NCBI RefSeq assembly: GCF_028551255.1
Contig: NZ_CP117029.1
Coordinates: 2,356,001-2,420,000, forward strand
Origin: Vibrio tubiashii
GTDB taxonomy: Bacteria > Pseudomonadota > Gammaproteobacteria > Enterobacterales > Vibrionaceae
Direction: 5' to 3'
Length of the DNA stretch: 64,000 bases
The notes under the pieces were generated by a model. That model ran no database searches, was not told the DNA's origin, and saw only the letters and a list, made by a program, of their open reading frames with translations. Position 1 is the stretch's first letter; the number at the start of each line of letters is the position of its first letter. This document shows, in pieces, positions 19,821-27,908 of this stretch. The position numbers and the translations under genes are program-made.

Positions 19821-19855
19821 AATTTGCTCCAAAAATCACAATTCAGATCAATAAA

Positions 19856-19871
19856 AGCAATTGGCGTGCCA
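19856..19871 (-). promoter_or_regulatory. Sigma54 promoter of flgFGHIJ
   Basis: Minus strand TGGCAC-GCCAA-TTGCT is a perfect consensus match, 36 bp upstream of the flgF start. Confidence 0.88.
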
Positions 19872-19959
19872 GTTTTATTTTTACTTAAAAATCAGAATAT
19901 TAAATAAAAAACGGCAAGAGAATAAGAGGATTTACGGAGGGTTTTGCCGTAGTGGCAAC

Positions 19960-19994
19960 AATAGCAAGCTGATCATTGCCACCAGCTTGCTATT
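19960..19994. terminator. Long inverted repeat between flgE and flgF
   Basis: Two perfect 12-bp arms (AATAGCAAGCTG and CAGCTTGCTATT) are separated by 11 bases. It lies 40 bp after the flgE stop. There is no strong T run, so it may be a processing or mRNA-stabilising hairpin rather than a classical terminator. Confidence 0.55.
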
Positions 19995-20034
19995 CAGATG
20001 ATTGCGACATCTCGCTAGGAATACCTTACAAAGA

Positions 20035-21339
20035 TTAACGAATCTGTAAGATGTTCTGTTGCGTTTGGTTATGAACTTCTAGCGAGCGAGAGTTAGCTTG
20101 GAAGTTGCGTTGCGCAGAAATCAAGTCAACCAGCTCTTGAGTCATGTCGATATTCGACTGCTCTAGAGTACCGCTACTGATCGTACCGAATGAACCTTTA
20201 TTGGACTCACCCCAAATCTTGTCACCAGAGAACTGAGTAGAATCCCACTGAGTACCACCCTTCTTATCTAGCCCTTGCTCATTCGCTACACGAACCAATG
20301 AAACACGACCTAGAACGATGTTTTCGCCGTTAGAGTAAGTACCTAAAACGCTACCATTCTCATCGAAGTCAACCTTAGTTAAGAAACCTGTCGTCGCACC
20401 ATCTTCATCGAATTTAGTCAATTCAAATGGAGCAGCAAACTGAGTCGCATCTTGTAGGCCGAATGAAAGAGTCTGGTTTACGTCAGCACCGTTAAGCTCA
20501 ATTGGATTTGCACCTGTACCTAGAGGCTCAGACACAATGTTTTGACCATTGTTAAGACTCGCTAAAGTACCATCATTATTGAATCTCATCGTATGACCAA
20601 TATGGCCTGTAGGTGCTGTCGCATCACCACCTACAATATTGATCGGCTTCTCACCCGCACTATCGGTGACTGTATAGTAAGTCTGCCAAGTGTTTGGTTG
20701 AGTTTGATCTTTGAGGTAGTAAGTCGTCAGCTTGTACGATTGACCCATAGAGTCATAAATAGTCGATGAAGTTGAACGGTTGTAAGTTTCAGGGTCGGTG
20801 TAATCAAATAGCGCAGGATCTTTGAGATCACCACCAGCAGGAAGGTTAACACCTACATCAATGTTTGATGTCTGCTTTGGCTTACCGAACTCTTTTGGAA
20901 TGTTGATTGGCGAAGGCTCATAAGAAAGAACATCACCTGTATCTTTATTCACCTGATAGCCTAGCAAAAACTCATCGTTCGCCGTGACCATGTAGTTATC
21001 TTTGTTTAGGTGGAATGCACCATTACGCGTTAACTCATTGGTCGTTGGTGTTAGACGATCTTTTGCTACTGCAAAAAAGCCAGTGCCGCTAATACGCAAG
21101 TCCATCGGGTTGTTAGTATAAATACTAGAGCCTTCGTGGAACTGCTGAGCAACCTTAGCCGCTTGCACACCTTGTCCGGGTGTTGTTTTCGCATGAGTAA
21201 AAAGTGAATTTGAGTAAACATCGCCAAATTCAGCACGAGACTCCTTAAAGCCGTACGTGTTCGCGTTCGCAATGTTGTTACTGGTTGTGTTCAGATCTAA
21301 CTGAGCTGCGGACAAACCGCTTAGTGCAACATATGACAT
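20035..21339 (-). CDS. flgE: Flagellar hook protein FlgE
   Basis: 434 residues, main subunit of the hook. Rod/hook N-terminal motif MSYVALSGLSAAQLDLNTTSNNIANANTYGFKESRAEF and C-terminal helix SNIDMTQELVDLISAQRNFQANSRSLEVHNQTQQNILQIR flank the surface domains (about 100-370). It is the last gene of flgBCDE, 39 bp after flgD. Confidence 0.96.
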   Translation of the reverse strand: MSYVALSGLSAAQLDLNTTSNNIANANTYGFKESRAEFGDVYSNSLFTHAKTTPGQGVQAAKVAQQFHEGSSIYTNNPMDLRISGTGFFAVAKDRLTPTTNELTRNGAFHLNKDNYMVTANDEFLLGYQVNKDTGDVLSYEPSPINIPKEFGKPKQTSNIDVGVNLPAGGDLKDPALFDYTDPETYNRSTSSTIYDSMGQSYKLTTYYLKDQTQPNTWQTYYTVTDSAGEKPINIVGGDATAPTGHIGHTMRFNNDGTLASLNNGQNIVSEPLGTGANPIELNGADVNQTLSFGLQDATQFAAPFELTKFDEDGATTGFLTKVDFDENGSVLGTYSNGENIVLGRVSLVRVANEQGLDKKGGTQWDSTQFSGDKIWGESNKGSFGTISSGTLEQSNIDMTQELVDLISAQRNFQANSRSLEVHNQTQQNILQIR

Positions 21340-21378
21340 TCCAAAATCTCCTATCTAGCTAGCATATCTACTTATGAG

Positions 21379-22089
21379 TTACGCTTTGCCAACTTCTAGT
21401 ACTTCAGCAAGTCGAACTGGCGACTCAAAGCCAGCCAGATTGAGTAGTACGTTACCATCGCCTTTACCTAAGAGAACGCTGTTTACATTAGCGTAGGTCG
21501 AAACCTCAAACTCTTTGGCCTTGCCATCTAGTAAACCCGATGCTTTCACATTGTATTTACCTGCCGGCAATGGATTACCGTTTTGATCTTTACCGTCCCA
21601 TTCAATTCGGCTGTCACCTGGTGGTTTAGAGCCAACATCAAAGGTACGGATTAGCTGACCCATTTGATCTTCCACTCGCACCATCAAGTTATCGACAGAT
21701 TGAGGAAGTTTCACCATGGCAGCCATTGAGCCGTCATCTGCTTTAACTCCTGCTGCACCAGGGACGAGAACGTCTCGACCAACAAGAGAAGAAGCTTGAA
21801 GCGCTTGGTTAGAAGTCATCGACGCATTCAGTGTTTCAAACTGATTGTTCATTTTGCCGATTCCGTCCACCGTCGCGAATGACGCCATCTGTGCAATCAT
21901 CTGGTCATTGCTAACCGGCTTAAATGGGTCTTGCTGGGCAAGTTGCTTAGTGAGCAGAGATAAGAAGTCTTCTTGTTTAAGATCCTGCTTACCTGTTGTC
22001 TCGTTGGGCTTGTTCTTGTCCTGAAGCTGTTTAAGCTGGTCTACATAGGACAAGCCGCTTTGACCAACATTATTAATGCCATCGGCCAT
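21379..22089 (-). CDS. flgD: Flagellar hook cap protein FlgD
   Basis: 236 residues. Scaffold that caps the growing hook. The N-terminal part holds QEDFLSLLTKQLAQQDPFKPVSNDQMIAQMASFATV, the family hallmark. The centre (about 110-190) is the FlgD Ig-like/Tudor region with DSRIEWDGKDQNGNPLPAGKY. It lies 15 bp after flgC. Confidence 0.96.
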   Translation of the reverse strand: MADGINNVGQSGLSYVDQLKQLQDKNKPNETTGKQDLKQEDFLSLLTKQLAQQDPFKPVSNDQMIAQMASFATVDGIGKMNNQFETLNASMTSNQALQASSLVGRDVLVPGAAGVKADDGSMAAMVKLPQSVDNLMVRVEDQMGQLIRTFDVGSKPPGDSRIEWDGKDQNGNPLPAGKYNVKASGLLDGKAKEFEVSTYANVNSVLLGKGDGNVLLNLAGFESPVRLAEVLEVGKA

Positions 22090-22104
22090 AGTTACCTCCT
22101 ATCC

Positions 22105-22521
22105 TTATTGACCCATCTGCAGCGTACGCAGCAGCATTTGTTTGCTTGCATCTGCTACTTGAACGTTCGTTTGGTAAGAACGTGAAGCAGAAATCATGTT
22201 AGCCATCTCTTCCATCACATTAACGTTAGGTTTGTAGATATACCCTTCGTCATTTGCGAGTGGATGGTCAGGGTTGTACTCCGCATCTAGCGGCTTATCG
22301 CTTTCTACAATACCCATCACTTTCACTGGCACCGTATGATCGCGGCCATACTTTGCCTTACTTAACTCCGCACCGAACACAGCATGGCGGGCTTTATAAG
22401 TGTCTTTCGCTGAACTAGAGACACTGTCCGCATTGGCTAAGTTACTTGAGGTCGTATTTAGACGAACAGATTCAGCGCTCATGGCAGAACCAGTTACATT
22501 GAAAACGTTAAATAAGCTCAT
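22105..22521 (-). CDS. flgC: Flagellar proximal rod protein FlgC
   Basis: 138 residues, normal for FlgC. Contains MSLFNVFNVTGSAMSAESVRLNTTSSNLANADS and the C-terminal helix NVNVMEEMANMISASRSYQTNVQ. Its start touches the flgB stop (shared base 22521), so translation is coupled. Confidence 0.96.
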   Translation of the reverse strand: MSLFNVFNVTGSAMSAESVRLNTTSSNLANADSVSSSAKDTYKARHAVFGAELSKAKYGRDHTVPVKVMGIVESDKPLDAEYNPDHPLANDEGYIYKPNVNVMEEMANMISASRSYQTNVQVADASKQMLLRTLQMGQ

Positions 22522-22919
22522 CAGTTACCACCTTTAATTGCTTTAGTTAAGTTCTTGAATTTACTTCCTAAGAAGTCAAGTGAAGCTTGGTGTCTGATTT
22601 GATTTTGCATAAACAAGTTACGCTCTAAATCCACATCAACCGTGTTGCCATCACCTGTGTCAGGTTGTGTAGGAAGACGATACAAGACTTCCCCTGTCAC
22701 CCTAGTAGAGGCAGGAATATGCCGACTATCAGTACGGCTAAGCCCGATGCTTGCCTCTGATGTTGCCGCCTGCAAGGCCTTTTGGAAGTCCATTCCTTTC
22801 GATTTGTAGCCTGGCGTGTTCGCTTGAGCAATGTTGGTGGAAATCACCTCAGCATTGCGCTCACGTACGCCCACCGTGTGTTGGTGGATACCTAATGCGT
22901 TGTCGAAAGAAATAGCCAT
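22521..22919 (-). CDS. flgB: Flagellar proximal rod protein FlgB
   Basis: 132 residues, first gene of flgBCDE. N-terminal rod motif NAEVISTNIAQANTPGYKSKGMDF; ends with the helix ASLDFLGSKFKNLTKAIKGG. Two sigma54-type sites lie upstream. Confidence 0.96.
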   Translation of the reverse strand: MAISFDNALGIHQHTVGVRERNAEVISTNIAQANTPGYKSKGMDFQKALQAATSEASIGLSRTDSRHIPASTRVTGEVLYRLPTQPDTGDGNTVDVDLERNLFMQNQIRHQASLDFLGSKFKNLTKAIKGGN

Positions 22920-22962
22920 GTTAACCTCTACTCAAGAACTGACCGTTACTATTAAATCTAAA

Positions 22963-22979
22963 AGCAATTAGCGTACCAA
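22963..22979 (-). promoter_or_regulatory. Sigma54 promoter of flgBCDE (proximal)
   Basis: Minus strand TTGGTAC-GCTAA-TTGCT, one mismatch from consensus, with the invariant GG and GC in place, 44 bp upstream of flgB. Confidence 0.8.
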
Positions 22980-23023
22980 CTTTAGAAAAAACTTGTTCCA
23001 CCGTTGCTTTCAATTGGATATTT

Positions 23024-23040
23024 AGCAATAAGTACGCCAA
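23024..23040 (-). promoter_or_regulatory. Second sigma54-like site upstream of flgB
   Basis: Minus strand TTGGCGT-ACTTA-TTGCT keeps GG/GC and spacing, 61 bp farther upstream than the proximal site. It may be a second promoter or a non-productive sigma54 site. Confidence 0.5.
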
Positions 23041-23116
23041 CTCATATGGCGCCAGCATGCTAGAGAGTTTGGAATGACTCGTAAAAAAGTATACAAGTTA
23101 AATAGGGATTAAGTAC

Positions 23117-23146
23117 AAAAATGCCCAGCATAAAGCTGGGCATTTG
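23117..23146 (-). terminator. Terminator after cheR
   Basis: Stem AAATGCCCAGC/GCTGGGCATTT with a short loop and T run on the minus strand, about 22 bp after the cheR stop. Confidence 0.88.
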
Positions 23147-23167
23147 AAAGATTAAGACTCGATTCGA

Positions 23168-23995
23168 TTATTTGAGTTTGTAGATAATACCTGGGTTACA
23201 TCGAACCATCTCAAACCGGTCAGTAAGACCCGTTAAAGATTCAGATGCCCCCAACAGCAAGTAGCCACCAGGGTTTAAGCTATTTGCCATCTGGTTCAAT
23301 ACTTGCGACTTCATATCTGGCGAAAAGTAGATAAGTACGTTTCGACAGAAAATAATGTCGAATTTACCTAGCAATGCGTAACTGTCCATTAAATTCTGCG
23401 GTCGGAAGTTAACCAGACGCTTCACATTGTCTTTGACCTTCATTCGGCCATCGCCGGCATCTTCAAAAAAGTTGCGTCGACGTTCAGGTGAGAGACCTCG
23501 ACCTAACGCCAGATTGTCGTAGACACCAGCGCGACACATATCAAGCATGCTCGCTGAGATATCAGTTGCAGTAATAGACACGCTCGGTAGCATGCCGGGC
23601 TTACGCTGCTGAGTCTCAAGTATCGTCATCGCCATGGAATACGGTTCTTGACCGGAAGAGCTTGCCGCAGACCAGATTTTAATTGGGCGCTTATTTGCCG
23701 CCGCTTCAGGTAACAGCTTATTAGCTAACACTTCAAACGGGTAAGTATCACGAAACCACAGCGTCTCGTTGGTGGTCATTGCATCAACAGCGGCAACACG
23801 CAATTCACGATTACGCCCAGTCACCACATCTCTAAGCAAGTCAGACAAAGTCGCTAACTTAAACTTAGTGACCAGTGGGCTTAGTCGGCTTCTTACTAGG
23901 TATTGCTTACTATCACCAAGCACAATGCCACATTGTGACTCTAAGAATCGGCTGAAATCACGATACTCTTGATCGCTTATAGTTATCGCTGTCAT
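23168..23995 (-). CDS. cheR: Chemotaxis protein methyltransferase CheR
   Basis: 275 residues. Methylates glutamates of chemoreceptors with S-adenosylmethionine. The N-terminal helical domain (about 1-75) precedes the SAM fold with IWSAASSSGQEPYSMAMTI and the segment DIIFCRNVLIYF. It lies 12 bp after cheV in the same direction; in Vibrio the cheV-cheR pair sits beside flgA as here. Confidence 0.95.
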   Translation of the reverse strand: MTAITISDQEYRDFSRFLESQCGIVLGDSKQYLVRSRLSPLVTKFKLATLSDLLRDVVTGRNRELRVAAVDAMTTNETLWFRDTYPFEVLANKLLPEAAANKRPIKIWSAASSSGQEPYSMAMTILETQQRKPGMLPSVSITATDISASMLDMCRAGVYDNLALGRGLSPERRRNFFEDAGDGRMKVKDNVKRLVNFRPQNLMDSYALLGKFDIIFCRNVLIYFSPDMKSQVLNQMANSLNPGGYLLLGASESLTGLTDRFEMVRCNPGIIYKLK

Positions 23996-24007
23996 TAACT
24001 ACTCTTT

Positions 24008-24934
24008 TTATTCTGTAAGTGCGGATTTCACCGCATTACCAAGCTCATCTGGATTGAATTTCGCAATAAAGGAGTTAGCTCCTACACGCTCAACCATCGC
24101 TTGGTTAAATACACCACTGAGTGATGAGTGAAGAATAACATACAGATCTTTAAGATCAGGATGGCGCCTCACCTCTGCTGTAAGAGTATAGCCGTCCATC
24201 TCTGGCATTTCGATATCTGAGATAACCAAAGAGATCTGATCGTAAATACTTCCTTCAGACGCCATCTCAATCAATTTATCGTATGCCTCTTTGCCGTCTT
24301 TGACCGAAACGACTTCAAACCCAAGCGAAGTAATTGCACGCTCTACCTGCTTACGTGCAACCGTCGAGTCATCCGCAATCAAAATACGACGAACAATTTC
24401 TTTCTCTGTCTCAACCTGAGCGATCTCTTCACTGATTGAAGAATCCATCGTCTCATCGATTGGCGCAATTTCTGCAAGGATCTTCTCTACATCGAGAATC
24501 TCTACGAGTTCGTTATCAATATTGGTTACCGCGGTTAGATAGTTCGCTTTGCCTGCCCCTTCTGGAGGTGGCAAAATCTCTTCCCAGTGCATATTAATAA
24601 TACGCTCGACAGAAGTAACTAAAAACGCCTGCATAGTTCGGTTGAACTCAGCAATAACAACAAACGCTTTATCAACATCAACAGTTGGGCGGCCACCAAT
24701 CGCTAAACTCAGATCGATAACCGAAACAGTATGGCCACGAATATGAGCCACACCTTTAACCAAGTGGTGTAAGTTTGGCATTGAAGTAAGCTTAGGGCAC
24801 TGAAGTACCTCTTTTACTTTAAATACGTTAATTCCATAACGTTGACGCCCCATCAGGCGAAAAGTTAGGAGTTCTAATCGGTTTTGTCCGACGAGTTGCG
24901 TACGCTGATTCACAGAATCAAGAATACCCGACAT
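24008..24934 (-). CDS. cheV: Chemotaxis coupling protein CheV (CheW-receiver fusion)
   Basis: 308 residues. An N-terminal CheW-like coupling domain (about 20-155) is joined to a C-terminal receiver domain (about 182-306), with acidic pair DD (188-189) and the phospho-acceptor Asp240 in VISDIEMPEMDG. It links receptors to CheA and probably tunes adaptation. It starts divergently from flgA, 80 bp apart, and is co-transcribed with cheR. Confidence 0.95.
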   Translation of the reverse strand: MSGILDSVNQRTQLVGQNRLELLTFRLMGRQRYGINVFKVKEVLQCPKLTSMPNLHHLVKGVAHIRGHTVSVIDLSLAIGGRPTVDVDKAFVVIAEFNRTMQAFLVTSVERIINMHWEEILPPPEGAGKANYLTAVTNIDNELVEILDVEKILAEIAPIDETMDSSISEEIAQVETEKEIVRRILIADDSTVARKQVERAITSLGFEVVSVKDGKEAYDKLIEMASEGSIYDQISLVISDIEMPEMDGYTLTAEVRRHPDLKDLYVILHSSLSGVFNQAMVERVGANSFIAKFNPDELGNAVKSALTE

Positions 24935-25014
24935 AAGCTCATCTCCATCTCAAACTTTAATGCTAAAAAAAATGGTAGTCTACTAACGGCCATGTAAAAC
25001 TTTAGAGAAACAGA

Positions 25015-25761
25015 ATGACATACTTTAAATCACACTTATGCTCATTTTCCATAACTAATTGTAGAGCTTTCTATAAAAAGTTTTATAAGTCTATCGGCTT
25101 TTTGTTGTTTTTCTTTAGTTTTTCAGCGACATCTGCAACAGAAAACCAAATTCAAATTATTCAACAAGCTGCAGAAGAGTACATTCTTGCAACTATTGAG
25201 TGGCCTTCAGGTGGCACACTAGAGGCCAAAGCGGCAAATTTAGATAGCCGAATTTTCGCAACAGATTGCCCAAGCTCACTGAATAGCTCGTCTTCATCTA
25301 CTAACCCCAACGCCAGTAATATTACCGTACTGGTGGAATGCCCCGACGATGATTGGCGAGTTTACGTTCCGGTACGTTTAACTCGCACTGGACCACAAGT
25401 TGTACTCACTACGCCACTATCACGTGGGCAAATTATTGGTGCTCAAGACATCACTATTAATATGGTAGACTTACAACGCTTTAGGCGGCAAGGCTTTTCC
25501 ACAATTGATGCTGTAATAGGCGCAAAAGCAAAGAAAAACCTTCGCTCTGGTGACATTATAGAAGCTAGAGATATTTGCGTCGTATGTCGCAATGAAACCG
25601 TCACAATTAAAGCGGTAAAGTCTGGTATGACGATCACCACAAAAGGCGTTGCGCTCACAGATGGTTCACATGGTGAACAGATTAGAGTGAAAAATAGTAA
25701 ATCCAACCGTATAATTGAAGGACGTGTAACTGGAATTTCAGAAGTGACGGTCATCTTTTAG
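25015..25761 (+). CDS. flgA: Flagellar P-ring assembly chaperone FlgA
   Basis: 248 residues with an N-terminal signal peptide that has an unusually long basic n-region before the hydrophobic core SIGFLLFFFSFSATSA. It is a periplasmic chaperone for FlgI. The C-terminal SAF domain is seen in TTPLSRGQIIGAQDITINMVDL and MTITTKGVALTDGSHGEQIRVKN. It is followed by flgM and flgN. Confidence 0.93.
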   Translation: MTYFKSHLCSFSITNCRAFYKKFYKSIGFLLFFFSFSATSATENQIQIIQQAAEEYILATIEWPSGGTLEAKAANLDSRIFATDCPSSLNSSSSSTNPNASNITVLVECPDDDWRVYVPVRLTRTGPQVVLTTPLSRGQIIGAQDITINMVDLQRFRRQGFSTIDAVIGAKAKKNLRSGDIIEARDICVVCRNETVTIKAVKSGMTITTKGVALTDGSHGEQIRVKNSKSNRIIEGRVTGISEVTVIF

Positions 25762-25778
25762 AACTTTTTAAAAAAAGC

Positions 25779-25805
25779 TAAAGTTTTAACCGTGTTCGTC
25801 GATAT
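25779..25805 (+). promoter_or_regulatory. Sigma28 promoter of flgMN
   Basis: TAAA, 15 bases, GTCGATAT, a close match to TAAA-N15-GCCGATAA, 42 bp upstream of flgM. It fits feedback in which FliA drives its own anti-sigma factor. Confidence 0.78.
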
Positions 25806-25846
25806 TGACAGTACATATCGATAAATCTTCAAAAGGCTCAACAATT

Positions 25847-26161
25847 ATGGCAGGTATTGACAACATACGCTCAGGGCAAACGCTATCGACTTCGACGCGT
25901 AGTTCTGTTCGTAACGAAAGCAGTCCAACAAGCAGCTCAGATTCAGCAAAAAAGTCTGATGTTGCTCAGGATGCAGTTTCACTCAGCTCACAAGGCAAGG
26001 CGGTGGGAGAAATGCATAATCAAATGGTCAGCCAACCTAGCTTTGACAAAGCTAAAGTAGCCGCAATCAAAGAAGCGATTGCCAACGGCTCATACAATGT
26101 CGATCCTCAAAAACTTGCCGACAATATGATTAAGTTCGAAAAAGAGCTTGGCGGATTATAA
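25847..26161 (+). CDS. flgM: Anti-sigma28 factor FlgM
   Basis: 104 residues from ATG 25847 (MAGIDNIRSGQTLSTSTRSS); AAGG precedes it, and the upstream TTG frame is leader. FlgM binds FliA until hook completion, then is exported. The disordered Ser-rich N-terminal half and the C-terminal helices (VAAIKEAIANGSYNVDPQKLADNMI) are characteristic. It is followed by flgN after 18 bp. Confidence 0.94.
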   Translation: MAGIDNIRSGQTLSTSTRSSVRNESSPTSSSDSAKKSDVAQDAVSLSSQGKAVGEMHNQMVSQPSFDKAKVAAIKEAIANGSYNVDPQKLADNMIKFEKELGGL

Positions 26162-26179
26162 TCTGCGAGATTGTTGACC

Positions 26180-26605
26180 ATGGCTGCAATTTTAAGTTTG
26201 ATCGAGTTTCAATTAAAAAATGCCCAAGAGCTGACTGATGTTCTTGAGCAAGAAAGAGCTGCGATTGCGAATCGAGTATCAAAAGATATCGAAGCCATCG
26301 CCAAAAAGAAAATAGTCTTAATTGAGCAGTTGCAGACCACTGACGAACGTCTTCGTCGACACCCTGAAGTAGACAGCTTATCGAGTGATCCAGAGTTGAG
26401 CCCTCTGGTTGATCAGATTCGCGCTTTAGTCAGTGATTGCCAACAAGCCAATGAAGTCAATGGCCAAGCACTGCAACGTGCGCAGCTAAGCTTTAATAAA
26501 CTCAATAACTTAATGCAGCAATCTCAAGGCAAATTAGGTATGACCTATACAGCGGAAGGTCAAACTAAGAATGTCACCACGTTAGGCACTAATATCAAAG
26601 CTTAG
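26180..26605 (+). CDS. flgN: Flagellar export chaperone FlgN
   Basis: 141 residues from ATG 26180, almost entirely helical, with LIEFQLKNAQELTDVLEQERAAI. FlgN escorts FlgK and FlgL to the export gate. The call rests on length, helical make-up and the flgM-flgN order. A terminator follows. Confidence 0.9.
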   Translation: MAAILSLIEFQLKNAQELTDVLEQERAAIANRVSKDIEAIAKKKIVLIEQLQTTDERLRRHPEVDSLSSDPELSPLVDQIRALVSDCQQANEVNGQALQRAQLSFNKLNNLMQQSQGKLGMTYTAEGQTKNVTTLGTNIKA

Positions 26606-26616
26606 CAACAGAAAAC

Positions 26617-26648
26617 AAAAAGCGGCAACCAATGGTTGCCGCTTTTTG
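26617..26648 (+). terminator. Terminator after flgN, shared with flgP
   Basis: Stem AAAAGCGGCAACC/GGTTGCCGCTTTTT with loop AATG; A and T runs on both sides allow it to serve flgMN on the plus strand and flgOP on the minus strand. Confidence 0.9.
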
Positions 26649-26669
26649 TTTGTTCGGAGATTCGAGTTT

Positions 26670-27101
26670 TTAAAATAGTGTCTGTTGACGTTTTTCAGGA
26701 ACGGTTTGCACCTCACCATAGTCACGCAGTTTATTCATTTTCTGAATATCTAGTCTTAACTCTGTGACATAGCTATCGCCGACTTTATAACTGCGCACGA
26801 CTTCAGCACCACGTATCACACCATCAACCGCACCAGATGTCAGTTCAGTGCCAAGACGTTGGTCTTGAAGATCCGCTCGGCCACTTACGCGCATCCCGTA
26901 GACTTGCTCAGCTAACTCACGATAAGCATCGATTTTAGACGCACGCATCGCACGAACTTGTTTCTCTTCTTCATTGCGACCTTTTTGTTCACTGATGCTC
27001 GCATAGCCAACAGCTGTTAACCAGTCATCTTTACGCATATCGCTCAATGGTTGGCAGCCGACCATAACTAAAGCAACAATCAGGAGTAATAGCTTTTTCA
27101 T
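26670..27101 (-). CDS. flgP: Flagellar outer-membrane lipoprotein FlgP
   Basis: 143 residues with signal peptide MKKLLLLIVALVMVGC (lipobox VGC, Cys16). It begins the mature protein with a segment like the LPP20 family (DWLTAVGYASISEQKG). In V. cholerae FlgP is a surface lipoprotein needed for motility and stability of the sheathed flagellum. It lies 8 bp after flgO. Confidence 0.9.
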   Translation of the reverse strand: MKKLLLLIVALVMVGCQPLSDMRKDDWLTAVGYASISEQKGRNEEEKQVRAMRASKIDAYRELAEQVYGMRVSGRADLQDQRLGTELTSGAVDGVIRGAEVVRSYKVGDSYVTELRLDIQKMNKLRDYGEVQTVPEKRQQTLF

Positions 27102-27109
27102 CTTGTCTC

Positions 27110-27751
27110 CTATGGACGCAATATAACCGTGTAAGGCTGAGTAATTGTTGGATCAGAACGGATTAAAACACCATCTTGGGTACGAATACTATTAAGGGTA
27201 TCAAGATCTCGACCAATACGATCCGCTGGTAAGAAACCTTGCGCCGTAGCAACCACAACACGCGACTGCATGCCTACAACACGAGCGTTTACCAATACAC
27301 CACCTTCTTGGCGTAACATCGTACCCGTTAGTACGTATTGAATATCTTGCTCTTGCGCCAAGTCTTTCCAATCGCGACTAAAGGCAAAATCGCCTTGATG
27401 CGTTACCTGAATAGACCCGGTTGTTTTGAAGTCTACCACTTTAAAGCCGCGACGTTGGAACTGATGGATAAAACCTTCAGACACAGAGTTACCTAACCAG
27501 TTGGTCGCATCCATATTTTGTAAGTCAACGAACGAGGTAACGGCAATTGGCGTGCGCGCAGACACACTGGTGTTCGAAACCATTAAATCTTCCGTCATAC
27601 TCTCTACAAAGAAGTCAAGAGTATGACGCGGGCTCTCCATAAGCATAAACTGCGAGCCTGGGTACGGTTCTTTACCGTTATATATTGGAGCATAGGCACA
27701 AGCAGTGAGAAACACCACAGGGACTAGCGATAGCCATTTTTTCATTCTCAA
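27110..27751 (-). CDS. flgO: Flagellar outer-membrane lipoprotein FlgO
   Basis: 213 residues with a lipoprotein signal (lipobox LTAC, Cys18). The mature part contains RTPIAVTSFVDLQNMDATNWLGNSVSE and the C-terminal ending TLNSIRTQDGVLIRS, typical of FlgO. In Vibrio FlgO works with FlgP and FlgT at the outer-membrane ring. GGAG sits eight bases before the chosen ATG. It is divergent from flgT. Confidence 0.9.
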   Translation of the reverse strand: MRMKKWLSLVPVVFLTACAYAPIYNGKEPYPGSQFMLMESPRHTLDFFVESMTEDLMVSNTSVSARTPIAVTSFVDLQNMDATNWLGNSVSEGFIHQFQRRGFKVVDFKTTGSIQVTHQGDFAFSRDWKDLAQEQDIQYVLTGTMLRQEGGVLVNARVVGMQSRVVVATAQGFLPADRIGRDLDTLNSIRTQDGVLIRSDPTITQPYTVILRP

Positions 27752-27805
27752 ATCTCCGATACATTAAGGCTTAAAATGTCAGATCTTTTAGCTCTCTTCT
27801 AAAAG

Positions 27806-27820
27806 TGGAACATTCCTTGC
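27806..27820 (+). promoter_or_regulatory. Sigma54 promoter candidate of flgT
   Basis: TGGAAC-ATTCC-TTGC keeps the invariant GG and GC at the right spacing, with one mismatch in the -24 element, 88 bp upstream of flgT. Confidence 0.6.
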
Positions 27821-27908
27821 TTTTCTAAGTTTGCAACTATTTAGAAAGGCAATGCCTAAATCAGCTAAGATTTAACTAGCAAGAAATGAACCAACTTGGT
27901 AACTAGAT

